A DNA stretch of 64,000 bases from contig JBFMFY010000013.1 in the NCBI GenBank assembly GCA_040751955.1, positions 1 through 64,000 of the forward strand, read 5' to 3'. The stretch comes from SpSt-333 sp040751955. GTDB lineage: Bacteria > Bacteroidota > Ignavibacteria > UBA10030 > UBA8401. Under the pieces are notes generated by a model. That model was not told where the DNA came from. It made no database searches and saw only the letters and a list, made by a program, of their open reading frames with translations. This document shows positions 51,879-59,397 of this stretch, piece by piece (position 1 is the first letter of the stretch; each line of letters begins with the position of its first letter). The translations under genes were made by a program, and so were the position numbers.

Positions 51879-52487
51879 TTAATCGGTGATTCCCATTTTG
51901 CGAATCTCGTCTCTGATCTTTGCCGCCTTCTCATAATCTTCTTTTTCAATCGCTTCTTTTAATGAAGACTGCAGCTGTTCCAGTTTTGAGGTGAATTGCT
52001 TAACGGGAGCTTTCTCCTGTTTCTTTTCCCCCTCTTCTCCTTCTTCTACGACCTCCTCATCGTCAGACATAACACCGGCTTCCTGCAGCACTTCTTCTTC
52101 AACAAAGATCGGAACACCATACCGCACAGCGAGTGCAATGGCATCGCTCGGACGGGAATCGATCTCTCGCGTCTCGCTGACACCTTCTACGGAAAGTTTT
52201 GCGTAAAACGTTCCGTCTCGAAGTTCATTGATGAATACTTCGTTCAACGACACGGCAAATGTATCGATAATGTTCTTCATCAGGTCGTGCGTCAACGGAC
52301 GGGGGGGCTTCATTCCTTCAAGCTCCAACGCGATGGATTGCGCCTCAAACGCGCCGATGATGATCGGCAGCTTCCGCTTGCCGTTCGTTTCTTTTAAGAT
52401 CAACGCGTACGCGCCGGCGCTCGACGGGCTCGTCGATAAACCGAGAATATCTACCTGAACTTTCTCCACCTGGTTCTCCTTGTTCAA
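51879..52487 (-). CDS. Bifunctional nuclease family protein (DUF151) with UvrB/UvrC motif
   Basis: This 202-residue protein has a DUF151 domain (about 6-140) with VDILGLSTSPSSAGAYALIL, LPIIIGAFEAQSIALEL, and IDSRPSDAIALAVRYGVPI. A charged linker (145-165) precedes a UvrB/UvrC motif (about 170-202, LQSSLKEAIEKEDYEKAAKI). DUF151 proteins have DNase and RNase activity in plants and archaeal or bacterial homologs. The UvrBC helix-hairpin may bind a partner, possibly in DNA repair. Such a fusion is common in Bacteroidota and Chlorobi. Confidence 0.92.
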   Translation of the reverse strand: MNKENQVEKVQVDILGLSTSPSSAGAYALILKETNGKRKLPIIIGAFEAQSIALELEGMKPPRPLTHDLMKNIIDTFAVSLNEVFINELRDGTFYAKLSVEGVSETREIDSRPSDAIALAVRYGVPIFVEEEVLQEAGVMSDDEEVVEEGEEGEKKQEKAPVKQFTSKLEQLQSSLKEAIEKEDYEKAAKIRDEIRKMGITD

Positions 52488-52534
52488 CTTATTGCGAGTA
52501 TATCAAATTCTTTCGCCAGCCGCAAGAACTTGCG

Positions 52535-53509
52535 TCACTTTCCAAGCAGCTTCTTAATTTCCGTTGTTAATGCCGGAACGACTTCAAATGCATCACCGAC
52601 AATTCCATAATCTGCAACTGTAAAGATCGGTGCATCTTTATCTTTGTTGATCGCAACAATGTATTTGGAAGACGACATCCCGGCGAGATGCTGCACCGCG
52701 CCGGAAATTGCCACTGCAACGTACAATGACGGCGAGACAGTTTTGCCGGTTTGTCCCACCTGTTCGTCGTGCGGCCTCCATCCTGCATCCACCACGGCGC
52801 GCGATGCGCCGACGGCGGCATTTAATGACCCTGCAAGATCTTCAATCAATTTGAAATTCTCCGGACCTTTCAATCCGCGCCCGCCGGAGACTATGATGTC
52901 GGCTTCAGCCACATCTTTTTTGCCGCTTGATTGTCTTACTTCTTTCACTGCAACGGAAAAATCATCATCGTTCAATCCAACTTTTTTTGCTTCTATCGCC
53001 GCTGTTGCCCCGCTTGGGTTCCCTGCCGTAAAGACATTGGGACGAAGCGAAAAGATTTTTGTTTGAGTTTTGATAGCAACATCCACCAATCCTTTACCTG
53101 CATAAACAGGACGGGTCGCTGTAATTGTTCCACCGTTGACACTCAGTGCTGTACAATCAACTGCAAGCCCGGCATTCAGTTTAACCGCAACACGCGGGGC
53201 GACATCTTTTCCCATTGCGCTTGCGGGAAGCAGGAGAACTTCGGCAGATTCCGTTTTTGCAATATCTGCTATTACCTTTGCATACGCAGTTGTTGAATAG
53301 AGTTCGAGCTTTGCATCTTCAACAACAACTACTTTCGAAGCTCCGTATCCCCCAAGTTGACCTGCAATCGATGTTATATTATTCCCCACGACTAATGCCA
53401 CCACTTCCGCATGAAGTTGATCGGCGACCGTCTTTGCCGCCTTCACTACTTCAAACGCCACCTTTTTGAATTGACCGTTCCGTTGTTCTGCAAATGCTAA
53501 AATTTTCAT
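52535..53509 (-). CDS. etfA: Electron transfer flavoprotein subunit alpha
   Basis: The ATG at 53509 is preceded by GAAGGA and is used in place of the upstream TTG. The 324-residue protein starts MKILAFAEQRNGQFKKVAFE and has the C-terminal FAD-binding domain with VSGGRGLKGPENFKLIEDLA, GASRAVVDAGWRPHDEQVGQTG and GAVQHLAGMSSSKYIVAINKD. With EtfB it forms the heterodimer that passes electrons from acyl-CoA dehydrogenases to the quinone pool. It lies 14 bases after etfB. Confidence 0.97.
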   Translation of the reverse strand: MKILAFAEQRNGQFKKVAFEVVKAAKTVADQLHAEVVALVVGNNITSIAGQLGGYGASKVVVVEDAKLELYSTTAYAKVIADIAKTESAEVLLLPASAMGKDVAPRVAVKLNAGLAVDCTALSVNGGTITATRPVYAGKGLVDVAIKTQTKIFSLRPNVFTAGNPSGATAAIEAKKVGLNDDDFSVAVKEVRQSSGKKDVAEADIIVSGGRGLKGPENFKLIEDLAGSLNAAVGASRAVVDAGWRPHDEQVGQTGKTVSPSLYVAVAISGAVQHLAGMSSSKYIVAINKDKDAPIFTVADYGIVGDAFEVVPALTTEIKKLLGK

Positions 53510-53523
53510 AGTGTCGGTATCCT

Positions 53524-54270
53524 TCAAATTACTTTTGCTTCTTCATGTAACAAACGAACCAGTTCAGCAGCAGCCGATGCATCGGTGCCGACAATTTTTC
53601 CTGATGCTTTTGCCGGGGGATTGCGCATTGCACTCACCTCAACCCGGATTTCAGCCGCTGATGCCGGTTTTTCTTCGATCGGCTTTCTCTTTGCATCCAT
53701 GATGCCTTTAAGCGAAGGATACCGAGGCTCGTTCAATCCTTTTTGCGCCATAATCACTGCGGGGAGCTTTGCATGAACGATCTCGTGTCCTCCTTCAATC
53801 TCCCGTTCCGCAATGATATTACCATCCTTAATTTCTAATTTCACAACAACTGAAACAGAGGACCATCCGAGCAGTTCCGCCACCAAGCCGCCGACCTGTG
53901 CATCGTCATAATCGATTGATTGCTTCCCGCCGAAGATGATTTCTGCGCCGTACTCCTTTGCGTACTCTGCAAGCGATTGTGCAACTGCAAACGAATCGCG
54001 CACGGCACTGTCTTTCAACAGCACAGCTTTGTCACATCCCATGGCAAGTGCTTTGCGAAGTGTCTCTTTGTTCGCTTCCCCGCCGAGCGATACGACAACG
54101 ACTTCACCGCCGAACGATTGTCTCGTTTTGAGCGCCTCTTCCACAGCAAATTCATCGTACGGATTCAACATGTAATTGACCCCCGCGGGATCGATTAATT
54201 TGCCGTCGGCTCCGATTTTCACTTTTGTTTCAGTGTCGGGAACATGGTTAACAAATACAAGAATCTTCAT
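53524..54270 (-). CDS. etfB: Electron transfer flavoprotein subunit beta
   Basis: This 248-residue protein has the EtfB pattern MKILVFVNHVPDTETKVKIG, NPYDEFAVEEALK, GCDKAVLLKD, GKQSIDYDDAQVGGLVAELL and KLPAVIMAQKGLNEPRYPSL. It binds AMP and contacts EtfA. The gene comes before etfA and 55 bases after hisC, and may be part of one transcript with the histidine genes. Confidence 0.97.
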   Translation of the reverse strand: MKILVFVNHVPDTETKVKIGADGKLIDPAGVNYMLNPYDEFAVEEALKTRQSFGGEVVVVSLGGEANKETLRKALAMGCDKAVLLKDSAVRDSFAVAQSLAEYAKEYGAEIIFGGKQSIDYDDAQVGGLVAELLGWSSVSVVVKLEIKDGNIIAEREIEGGHEIVHAKLPAVIMAQKGLNEPRYPSLKGIMDAKRKPIEEKPASAAEIRVEVSAMRNPPAKASGKIVGTDASAAAELVRLLHEEAKVI

Positions 54271-54325
54271 TGAACTCCTAAATATTTTAGATTTTCCAAA
54301 TCTGTAAGAATCGGAAAATCTTCAT

Positions 54326-55399
54326 TCATAAATACTTTTTCAGCGCAGTTAAGAACGCTCTGTTTTCGGCTTCGGTGCCGGCATTAACGCGCAAGGTGTT
54401 GTTCAGCATCGGGTAGGAACTGACATCACGGATAAGCACGTTCTCGGAAAGCAGGTTCTCAAACAGCGCTTTTGCCCCATTCTTTACTGTAAAGATAAGG
54501 AAATTTGTCTGTGAAGGAAACACTTTGATTGTATTGATTTGATTAAGATTTTCGAATAAAAATTGTTTCTGTTTCTTAATATACGTGATTCGTTCGTTGA
54601 TCAATTCGCTGTGCTGCATCAATTTTATTGCAACAGATGCCGAAAAATTATTTACCGTGAACGGAATCTTCGGCTTCAACAATTCCGAGCAAAGGTCGGG
54701 TTGTGCGAGTAGGTAACCGATACGGAGTCCAGCAAGTGAGAATGCTTTCGAAAATGTCCGCAGAATAATAAGCCGGTCGTACTTTTGCAGCAATGGAAAG
54801 ACAGATGGCATTTCTGCAAATTCAATGTACGCTTCGTCAACCAGTACGATTGAATCTGTTTCAGTTATAATTTTTTCAACATCGCCCAGGGAAAGCATCT
54901 GTCCGGTGGGGCTGTTGGGAGAATTAAGAATGATAAGTGCCGGATGCTCTTTCTTTGCGGTCGATATGATACCATCGACATGAAACGATAGATCATCATT
55001 CGCAGGAACGGAAATGAGATGGCCTTCAAGCACTCGGACGATCTTTTCGTACAGAAAAAATGTCGGTGCCGGGATCAATACTTTTGTCCCGCTCCCGACA
55101 ATCGCCATCAACACAGTGTACATCAGTTCGTTCGATCCGTTAGCGGCGATGATACTTTCTCTCGGGATGCTGGTGTATTTCGACAACGCTTCAATAAGGT
55201 GTCCCGGAAAGACGTCGGGGTATCGATTCCACGGCTGTGAGTAAAATTCATCAAGCAATTCACGCTTTAATTCATTCGGCAGATCGAACGGATTTTCATT
55301 TTGATTCAACTTGATCAGATCAGGAGAAAGCGGTTTGCTTTTCACGGAATATGCATCTAGATGTTGAACTGATGGTTTTATATATTTTAAAAACGACAT
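54326..55399 (-). CDS. hisC: Histidinol-phosphate aminotransferase
   Basis: This 357-residue PLP enzyme of fold type I has the features KLNQNENPFDLP, AANGSNELMYTVLMAIVGSGT, LNSPNSPTGQMLS, LVDEAYIEFAE, and the PLP-binding Lys in RTFSKAFSLAGLRIGYLLAQ. It makes histidinol phosphate from imidazole acetol phosphate. The hisD stop and the hisC start share one base, so they are coupled. Other his genes are not in the window. Confidence 0.95.
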   Translation of the reverse strand: MSFLKYIKPSVQHLDAYSVKSKPLSPDLIKLNQNENPFDLPNELKRELLDEFYSQPWNRYPDVFPGHLIEALSKYTSIPRESIIAANGSNELMYTVLMAIVGSGTKVLIPAPTFFLYEKIVRVLEGHLISVPANDDLSFHVDGIISTAKKEHPALIILNSPNSPTGQMLSLGDVEKIITETDSIVLVDEAYIEFAEMPSVFPLLQKYDRLIILRTFSKAFSLAGLRIGYLLAQPDLCSELLKPKIPFTVNNFSASVAIKLMQHSELINERITYIKKQKQFLFENLNQINTIKVFPSQTNFLIFTVKNGAKALFENLLSENVLIRDVSSYPMLNNTLRVNAGTEAENRAFLTALKKYL

Positions 55400-56682
55400 T
55401 ACTTTTTATTCTTCCTTAGTTGTAAGGATAGCGCATGCGCCGTCAATCCCTCTCGCTCTGCAAACAGTGCAACATCGTTTGCAACTTCTTCCATCCGTCT
55501 TTGCGAATAGCGGATCACGCTGGATTTTTTTATAAAATCGTCCACTGATAGTGGTGATGAAAATCGTGCCGTGCGTTCAGTCGGCAATACGTGATTCGGT
55601 CCGGCAAAATAATCACCGACGGCAACAGGTGAATAGTTGCCGAGAAAAATCGAGCCTGCATGGCGGATCTGTTTTAAGACCGATTCATTGTTTGTTGTTA
55701 TTAATTCAAGATGTTCGGGAGCGAGCTCGTTCGTAACAGCGATGCCCTGTTGAAGTGAAGCAACGATATACATTTGCCCCCGGTTCTTTAACGAAAGTGC
55801 AAGAATATTTTTCCGTGGCAGTGCATCAAAAAGCCGTCTTACCTCAGCATTTACTTTGAGTGCCAACGATCGGCTCGGAGTAACCAAAATTGGAACGGCG
55901 CGTTCATCATGCTCTGCCTGTGCCAGTAAATCGGAAGCAACAAATGTCGGATCGGCAGAGTTATCGGCAAGGATCACCACTTCGCTTGGTCCGGCAAAAT
56001 TGTCGATGCCGACTTTTCCGTACACCAACCGTTTGGCGGTAGCGACAAAAATATTTCCAGGACCCACAATTTTATCGACGGCAGGAATGGTTTCCGTTCC
56101 GTATGCAAGCGCTGCAATTGCCTGTGCTCCGCCGACACGATAGATATTTTTTATTCCTAAAATTCCTGCCGCAGCCAGTACATCCTGATTTACATTTCCA
56201 TTGTTATGCGGCGGTGAAACGAGGTGAATTTTTTTTACTCCCGCAACTTGCGCGGGGATAACATTCATGAGTACCGTTGAAGGATACGCCGCTTTGCCGC
56301 CCGGAACGTACACACCGACACGCTCGATGGGACGGAAAATTTGCCGCAGTTCAGAGCCGCCGCTCACTTTCAATGTAAACGGCTTTCGTAATTGCTGTTG
56401 ATGGAATTTCCGAATGTTCGATGCCGCCTGCCTCAACACCGAAAGAAATTTCTTGTCGGCACTTTTTACCGCATTTCGGATTTCACTTTGAGAAACTGCA
56501 AGTGATGACAGCACAATTCCGTCGTATTTTTTTTCGAATGCAAATAGCGCATCATCACCATTTTTTTTAACGGCGTTAATGATGGCTGTTACTGTTTTCT
56601 CAATTGCTGCGGTCTTCTTCTGCTCGGTTGGAGAATGAAGGACAAAAGATTTTTTCGGGCGAAGATCAATTATTTTCATCAT
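55399..56682 (-). CDS. hisD: Histidinol dehydrogenase
   Basis: The start ATG at 56682 (or the next ATG at 56679) is preceded by an AAGAGAT ribosome binding site. The longer frame from 56793 runs through a terminator of the next gene. The 427-residue protein has VERVGVYVPGGKAAYPSTVL, GGAQAIAALAYGTETI, KIVGPGNIFVATAKRLVYG, GPSEVVILADNSADPTFVA, QAEHDERAVPIL and ELAPEHLELI. It oxidises histidinol to histidine with two NAD molecules and a zinc ion. Confidence 0.96.
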   Translation of the reverse strand: MMKIIDLRPKKSFVLHSPTEQKKTAAIEKTVTAIINAVKKNGDDALFAFEKKYDGIVLSSLAVSQSEIRNAVKSADKKFLSVLRQAASNIRKFHQQQLRKPFTLKVSGGSELRQIFRPIERVGVYVPGGKAAYPSTVLMNVIPAQVAGVKKIHLVSPPHNNGNVNQDVLAAAGILGIKNIYRVGGAQAIAALAYGTETIPAVDKIVGPGNIFVATAKRLVYGKVGIDNFAGPSEVVILADNSADPTFVASDLLAQAEHDERAVPILVTPSRSLALKVNAEVRRLFDALPRKNILALSLKNRGQMYIVASLQQGIAVTNELAPEHLELITTNNESVLKQIRHAGSIFLGNYSPVAVGDYFAGPNHVLPTERTARFSSPLSVDDFIKKSSVIRYSQRRMEEVANDVALFAEREGLTAHALSLQLRKNKK

Positions 56683-56699
56683 ATCTCTTACAATATAAC

Positions 56700-56729
56700 A
56701 AAAAAGGAAACCCTTTTCTTGGTTTCCTT
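56700..56729 (-). terminator. Rho-independent terminator after the glutathione peroxidase gene
   Basis: The minus-strand arms AAAGGAAACC and GGTTTCCTTT form a stem that is followed by a run of Ts. It lies between the glutathione peroxidase gene and hisD, which both run on the minus strand. Confidence 0.85.
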
Positions 56730-56755
56730 TCTGTTTTCGTCTGAAATGTGACTTT

Positions 56756-57310
56756 CTATTTCTTTGCCAGTAACTTCTCAATCTTACCGACAATTTCCGG
56801 TGCGTCCGGTTTTATTTTGTGAACAAACCTTGCAACAACATTGCCGTTTTTATCAACTAAAAACTTTGTAAAATTCCAACCGATATCTCCTTTGAAATCG
56901 GTTTCCGTCGTCAGATATTTATACAATGGATGGATGCCGTCTCCCAACACATCTATCTTTGAAAAGAGATCAAACGTTACTCCGTAGTTCCTTTCACAAA
57001 ATGTTTTAATATCGGCATCACTTCCCGGCTCCTGTTTCCCGAAATCGTTCGCCGGAAACCCTGCAATAACAAACCCCTGATCTTTATATTTCTTGTAGAT
57101 AGCTTCCAATTCCTTGTACTGGGGTGTGTAGCCGCAAAAAGATGCGACATTCACGACCATGACCACCTTCCCCTTGTATTCGCCAAGAGATTTTTCTTTG
57201 CCGTCGATGGTCTTCATGGTAAAATTATAAAATGGAGGCATTCCATTCTCCTTCTTTGTTTGCGCAGTCATCACTGCTGCAATAAACAACATCAAAATGA
57301 TCCGTCTCAT
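56756..57310 (-). CDS. Glutathione peroxidase family protein (exported)
   Basis: The ATG at 57310 is preceded by AAAGGAAAAAG and starts a signal peptide (MRRIILMLFIAAVMTAQ), so the upstream start at 57334 is not used. The 184-residue protein has the active Cys59 in VNVASFCGYTPQY, the motif GFPANDFGKQEPGS, a second Cys in TFCERNYGVTF and the Trp in WNFTKFLVDKNG. It should reduce peroxides in the periplasm with thioredoxin-like partners. A signal peptide is not usual for this family. It is a single gene. Confidence 0.93.
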   Translation of the reverse strand: MRRIILMLFIAAVMTAQTKKENGMPPFYNFTMKTIDGKEKSLGEYKGKVVMVVNVASFCGYTPQYKELEAIYKKYKDQGFVIAGFPANDFGKQEPGSDADIKTFCERNYGVTFDLFSKIDVLGDGIHPLYKYLTTETDFKGDIGWNFTKFLVDKNGNVVARFVHKIKPDAPEIVGKIEKLLAKK

Positions 57311-57529
57311 ACTTTTTCCTTTGATTGATCTCAATTTACGGACACATGATATAACATCAAAATGGAATTATTTTTTTCATTTGGCAAGAAGGATTTTTAT
57401 GTTATAAGGGGATATTAAAATGAAAAAGCCAGGAATTTATACTTTACAAACAATAGCACGATGATAACACTGGACAGGTTCTGTTCAAATAACAAAAGCT
57501 AATAAAGCAAAACATCGAAACCATATAAA

Positions 57530-57878
57530 AAGAAGAAAAAACCGCGCCGCCAAGTAAGCGTGTCCTGCACAAACAACGTCAACTTGGGGTTGCAAAAAAA
57601 TTTCACAAGGACTTTAAACATTCAGAAGGAAGTAAGTAGTAAAGATTGAAGGTGAGTTGGCGTTGCAGATCCATCAAAAAATTTCTGAATTTTTGAGTAT
57701 TTCGTATCAGACAATAGATTTCGATTCTCGTCAATTACACATTAACATTAACAATGCAACAAGAATTTGGTCGAGTGGGCTGACTCCTCTATGTTTACTA
57801 AATGAATGGGTTGAAATCATCTGTAGATACCAACGAATTGCAGATACTTTGAGTCATCTGACACCTTCTATTGTTTAG
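57530..57878 (+). pseudogene. Possible decayed integrase-core transposase remnant
   Basis: The gap from 57311 to 57909 holds no intact gene. Near 57661-57878 a plus-strand frame ends in LLNEWVEIICRYQRIADTLS followed by HLTPSIV. This resembles the C-terminus of IS481/IS3-type integrase-core transposases (EW..YNY.RPH.SLG..TP). An earlier part, EFLSISYQTIDFDSRQL, also resembles those proteins. There is no good start codon and no ribosome binding site. The frame upstream (from 57530, KKPRRQVSVSC) is broken by stops. The rest of the gap, 57311-57530, shows only AT-rich sequence with no recognised element. This reading is tentative. Confidence 0.35.
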
Positions 57879-57909
57879 AAAGTTAATAATGTTTCAGATG
57901 ATATTCTAA

Positions 57910-59352
57910 CTAATACACAGTAACTCTGTCAAGGTTATTTGTTTTCACCTTCAATGCGTTAACAACATCACCTATGATAATAACTCCCGGCGCTTCGGTT
58001 TTTGCAGTTTGTATATTCTTAGCAATTGTCGAAAGCGTTCCTTCAACTACAATCTGTTTTACAGTCGTCCCGCCGTAAATGACTGCAACCGATGTTTCTC
58101 CATCTCGTCCGCACTCAATTAACCTCGCAGAAATTACAGGCAGATTTCTTATCCCCATGTAAATAACTATGGTATCGATTGCAGCAACATTTTTCCAGTC
58201 AACGCTCTTTCCCTTATTGGATATTTCACTGCCGGTAATAAATACGACACTGGATGCGATGCCGCGATGTGTTAACGGAATTCCGAGTGAAGAAGCAATC
58301 CCAATTCCTGCGGTAATTCCCGGAATAATCTCCACATCAATTCCTTCTTCGCACAACGATAATAATTCTTCCCCACCTCGCCCAAATACGAATGGATCGC
58401 CACCTTTAAGTCGAACAACATTTTTTCCTTCTTTCGCTTTAGTAATGAGGATATGATTGATTTCTTCTTGAAGGACAAAATGCCCTCCAGAACGTTTACC
58501 AACAAATATTTTTTCGCAATCATGTTTTGCAGAAGAAAGAAGTTCCGAATTGACAAGTGCATCGTACGCAATTACATCCGCTTGATGAATTGCATGAAGA
58601 CCTTTGACTGAGATTAAATCGGGATCGCCCGGACCAGCACCAACGAGGAGGACTTTGCCGGTTTTGCTTGTCATCGCGAGTCCCGATTTCATCGGGACGA
58701 AGCGACCTCCTGCCGCCTTACTCGCGGGAGATTGCTTCGTTTTAACTTTGTTGGAACTCGCAATCACACTATTTAACTGTAGTTTCTTCAATTCATCATC
58801 AACAATTTTCACCAGCACTTCTTTTCGCTTTTCTGATTCTGCGTATGCAGAATGAACATACGGACGAATCTCGCCAAGTGTATCAAGCAGTTCGGGATAT
58901 CCTTTACCAAATTCCTTCGCAATTCTGTCTCGGATTATTTTACCAAGTGTGGGACTTTTCCCGTTTGTCGAAACAGCAACTTTCAAATCGCCATTTTGAA
59001 AAATAGAAGCAAGATAGAAATTGCACAAGTCAGGAACATCAACTACATTCACGGGAATATTGTGAGAACCTGCATCGTCAAAAATTTCTTTGTGCACCAC
59101 AGGATTGTTTGTTGAAGCAAAAACAAGAACGAATCCTTCAACATCTCCTTTTCTGTATTCTCTTTGTTGAACGGAAATTCTTCCCTTTGCGGATAATTTT
59201 TCAAGACGGTGCGTCAACTTCGGGGCAACAACTGTTATACTTGCATTTACTTCCAGCAATCCCATTACCTTTTGTTCAGCAATTTTTCCTCCGCCGACAA
59301 CAAGCACCGGTTTACTTTTTAATCTGAGGAAAATAGGATAGAGTATATTCAT
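57910..59352 (-). CDS. cysG: Siroheme synthase (precorrin-2 dehydrogenase/ferrochelatase plus uroporphyrinogen-III methyltransferase)
   Basis: This 480-residue fusion starts with the NAD-binding precorrin-2 dehydrogenase/ferrochelatase domain (1-195): PVLVVGGGKIAEQKVMGLLE, VFASTNNPVVH and STNGKSPTLGKIIRD. The second part (about 235-480) is the SAM-dependent methyltransferase: LLVGAGPGDPDLISVKGL, RLKGGDPFVFGRGGEEL, VEIIPGITAGIGIAS. It makes siroheme from uroporphyrinogen III. The linker (about 203-230) is read from a palindromic repeat. It is 45 bases downstream of the sulfite reductase gene, which needs the cofactor. Confidence 0.95.
   Translation of the reverse strand: MNILYPIFLRLKSKPVLVVGGGKIAEQKVMGLLEVNASITVVAPKLTHRLEKLSAKGRISVQQREYRKGDVEGFVLVFASTNNPVVHKEIFDDAGSHNIPVNVVDVPDLCNFYLASIFQNGDLKVAVSTNGKSPTLGKIIRDRIAKEFGKGYPELLDTLGEIRPYVHSAYAESEKRKEVLVKIVDDELKKLQLNSVIASSNKVKTKQSPASKAAGGRFVPMKSGLAMTSKTGKVLLVGAGPGDPDLISVKGLHAIHQADVIAYDALVNSELLSSAKHDCEKIFVGKRSGGHFVLQEEINHILITKAKEGKNVVRLKGGDPFVFGRGGEELLSLCEEGIDVEIIPGITAGIGIASSLGIPLTHRGIASSVVFITGSEISNKGKSVDWKNVAAIDTIVIYMGIRNLPVISARLIECGRDGETSVAVIYGGTTVKQIVVEGTLSTIAKNIQTAKTEAPGVIIIGDVVNALKVKTNNLDRVTVY
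58670..58743. repeat. Palindromic repeat in the linker of cysG
   Basis: On the plus strand the element reads TGTCATCGCGAGTCCCGAT at one end, with inverted arms TCCCGAT/ATCGGGA, then an ACTCGCGGGAGATTGCTTCG end. This is the form of dispersed GTCATCGCGAG-type repeats. It is translated in frame as a linker (KTKQSPASKAAGGRFVPMK and onward). The other terminal inverted repeat is missing or diverged. Confidence 0.7.
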
Positions 59353-59397
59353 TACATTTTCAATTTTTGGTTCCTAAATCACGCACAGAAAGTTCCA

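Noticed and set aside
51879..52487. DUF151 plus UvrB/UvrC motif as a new fusion
   Set aside because: The arrangement is already common in Bacteroidota and Chlorobi, so it is annotated but not listed as novel.
56682..56793. Longer N-terminus of HisD
   Set aside because: The extension runs through a good terminator hairpin and into the end of the glutathione peroxidase gene; HisD family proteins start near the chosen ATG.
57421..57465. Short ATG frame in the gap (MKKPGIYTLQTIAR)
   Set aside because: Only 14 residues, no ribosome binding site and no sign of conservation that can be judged here.
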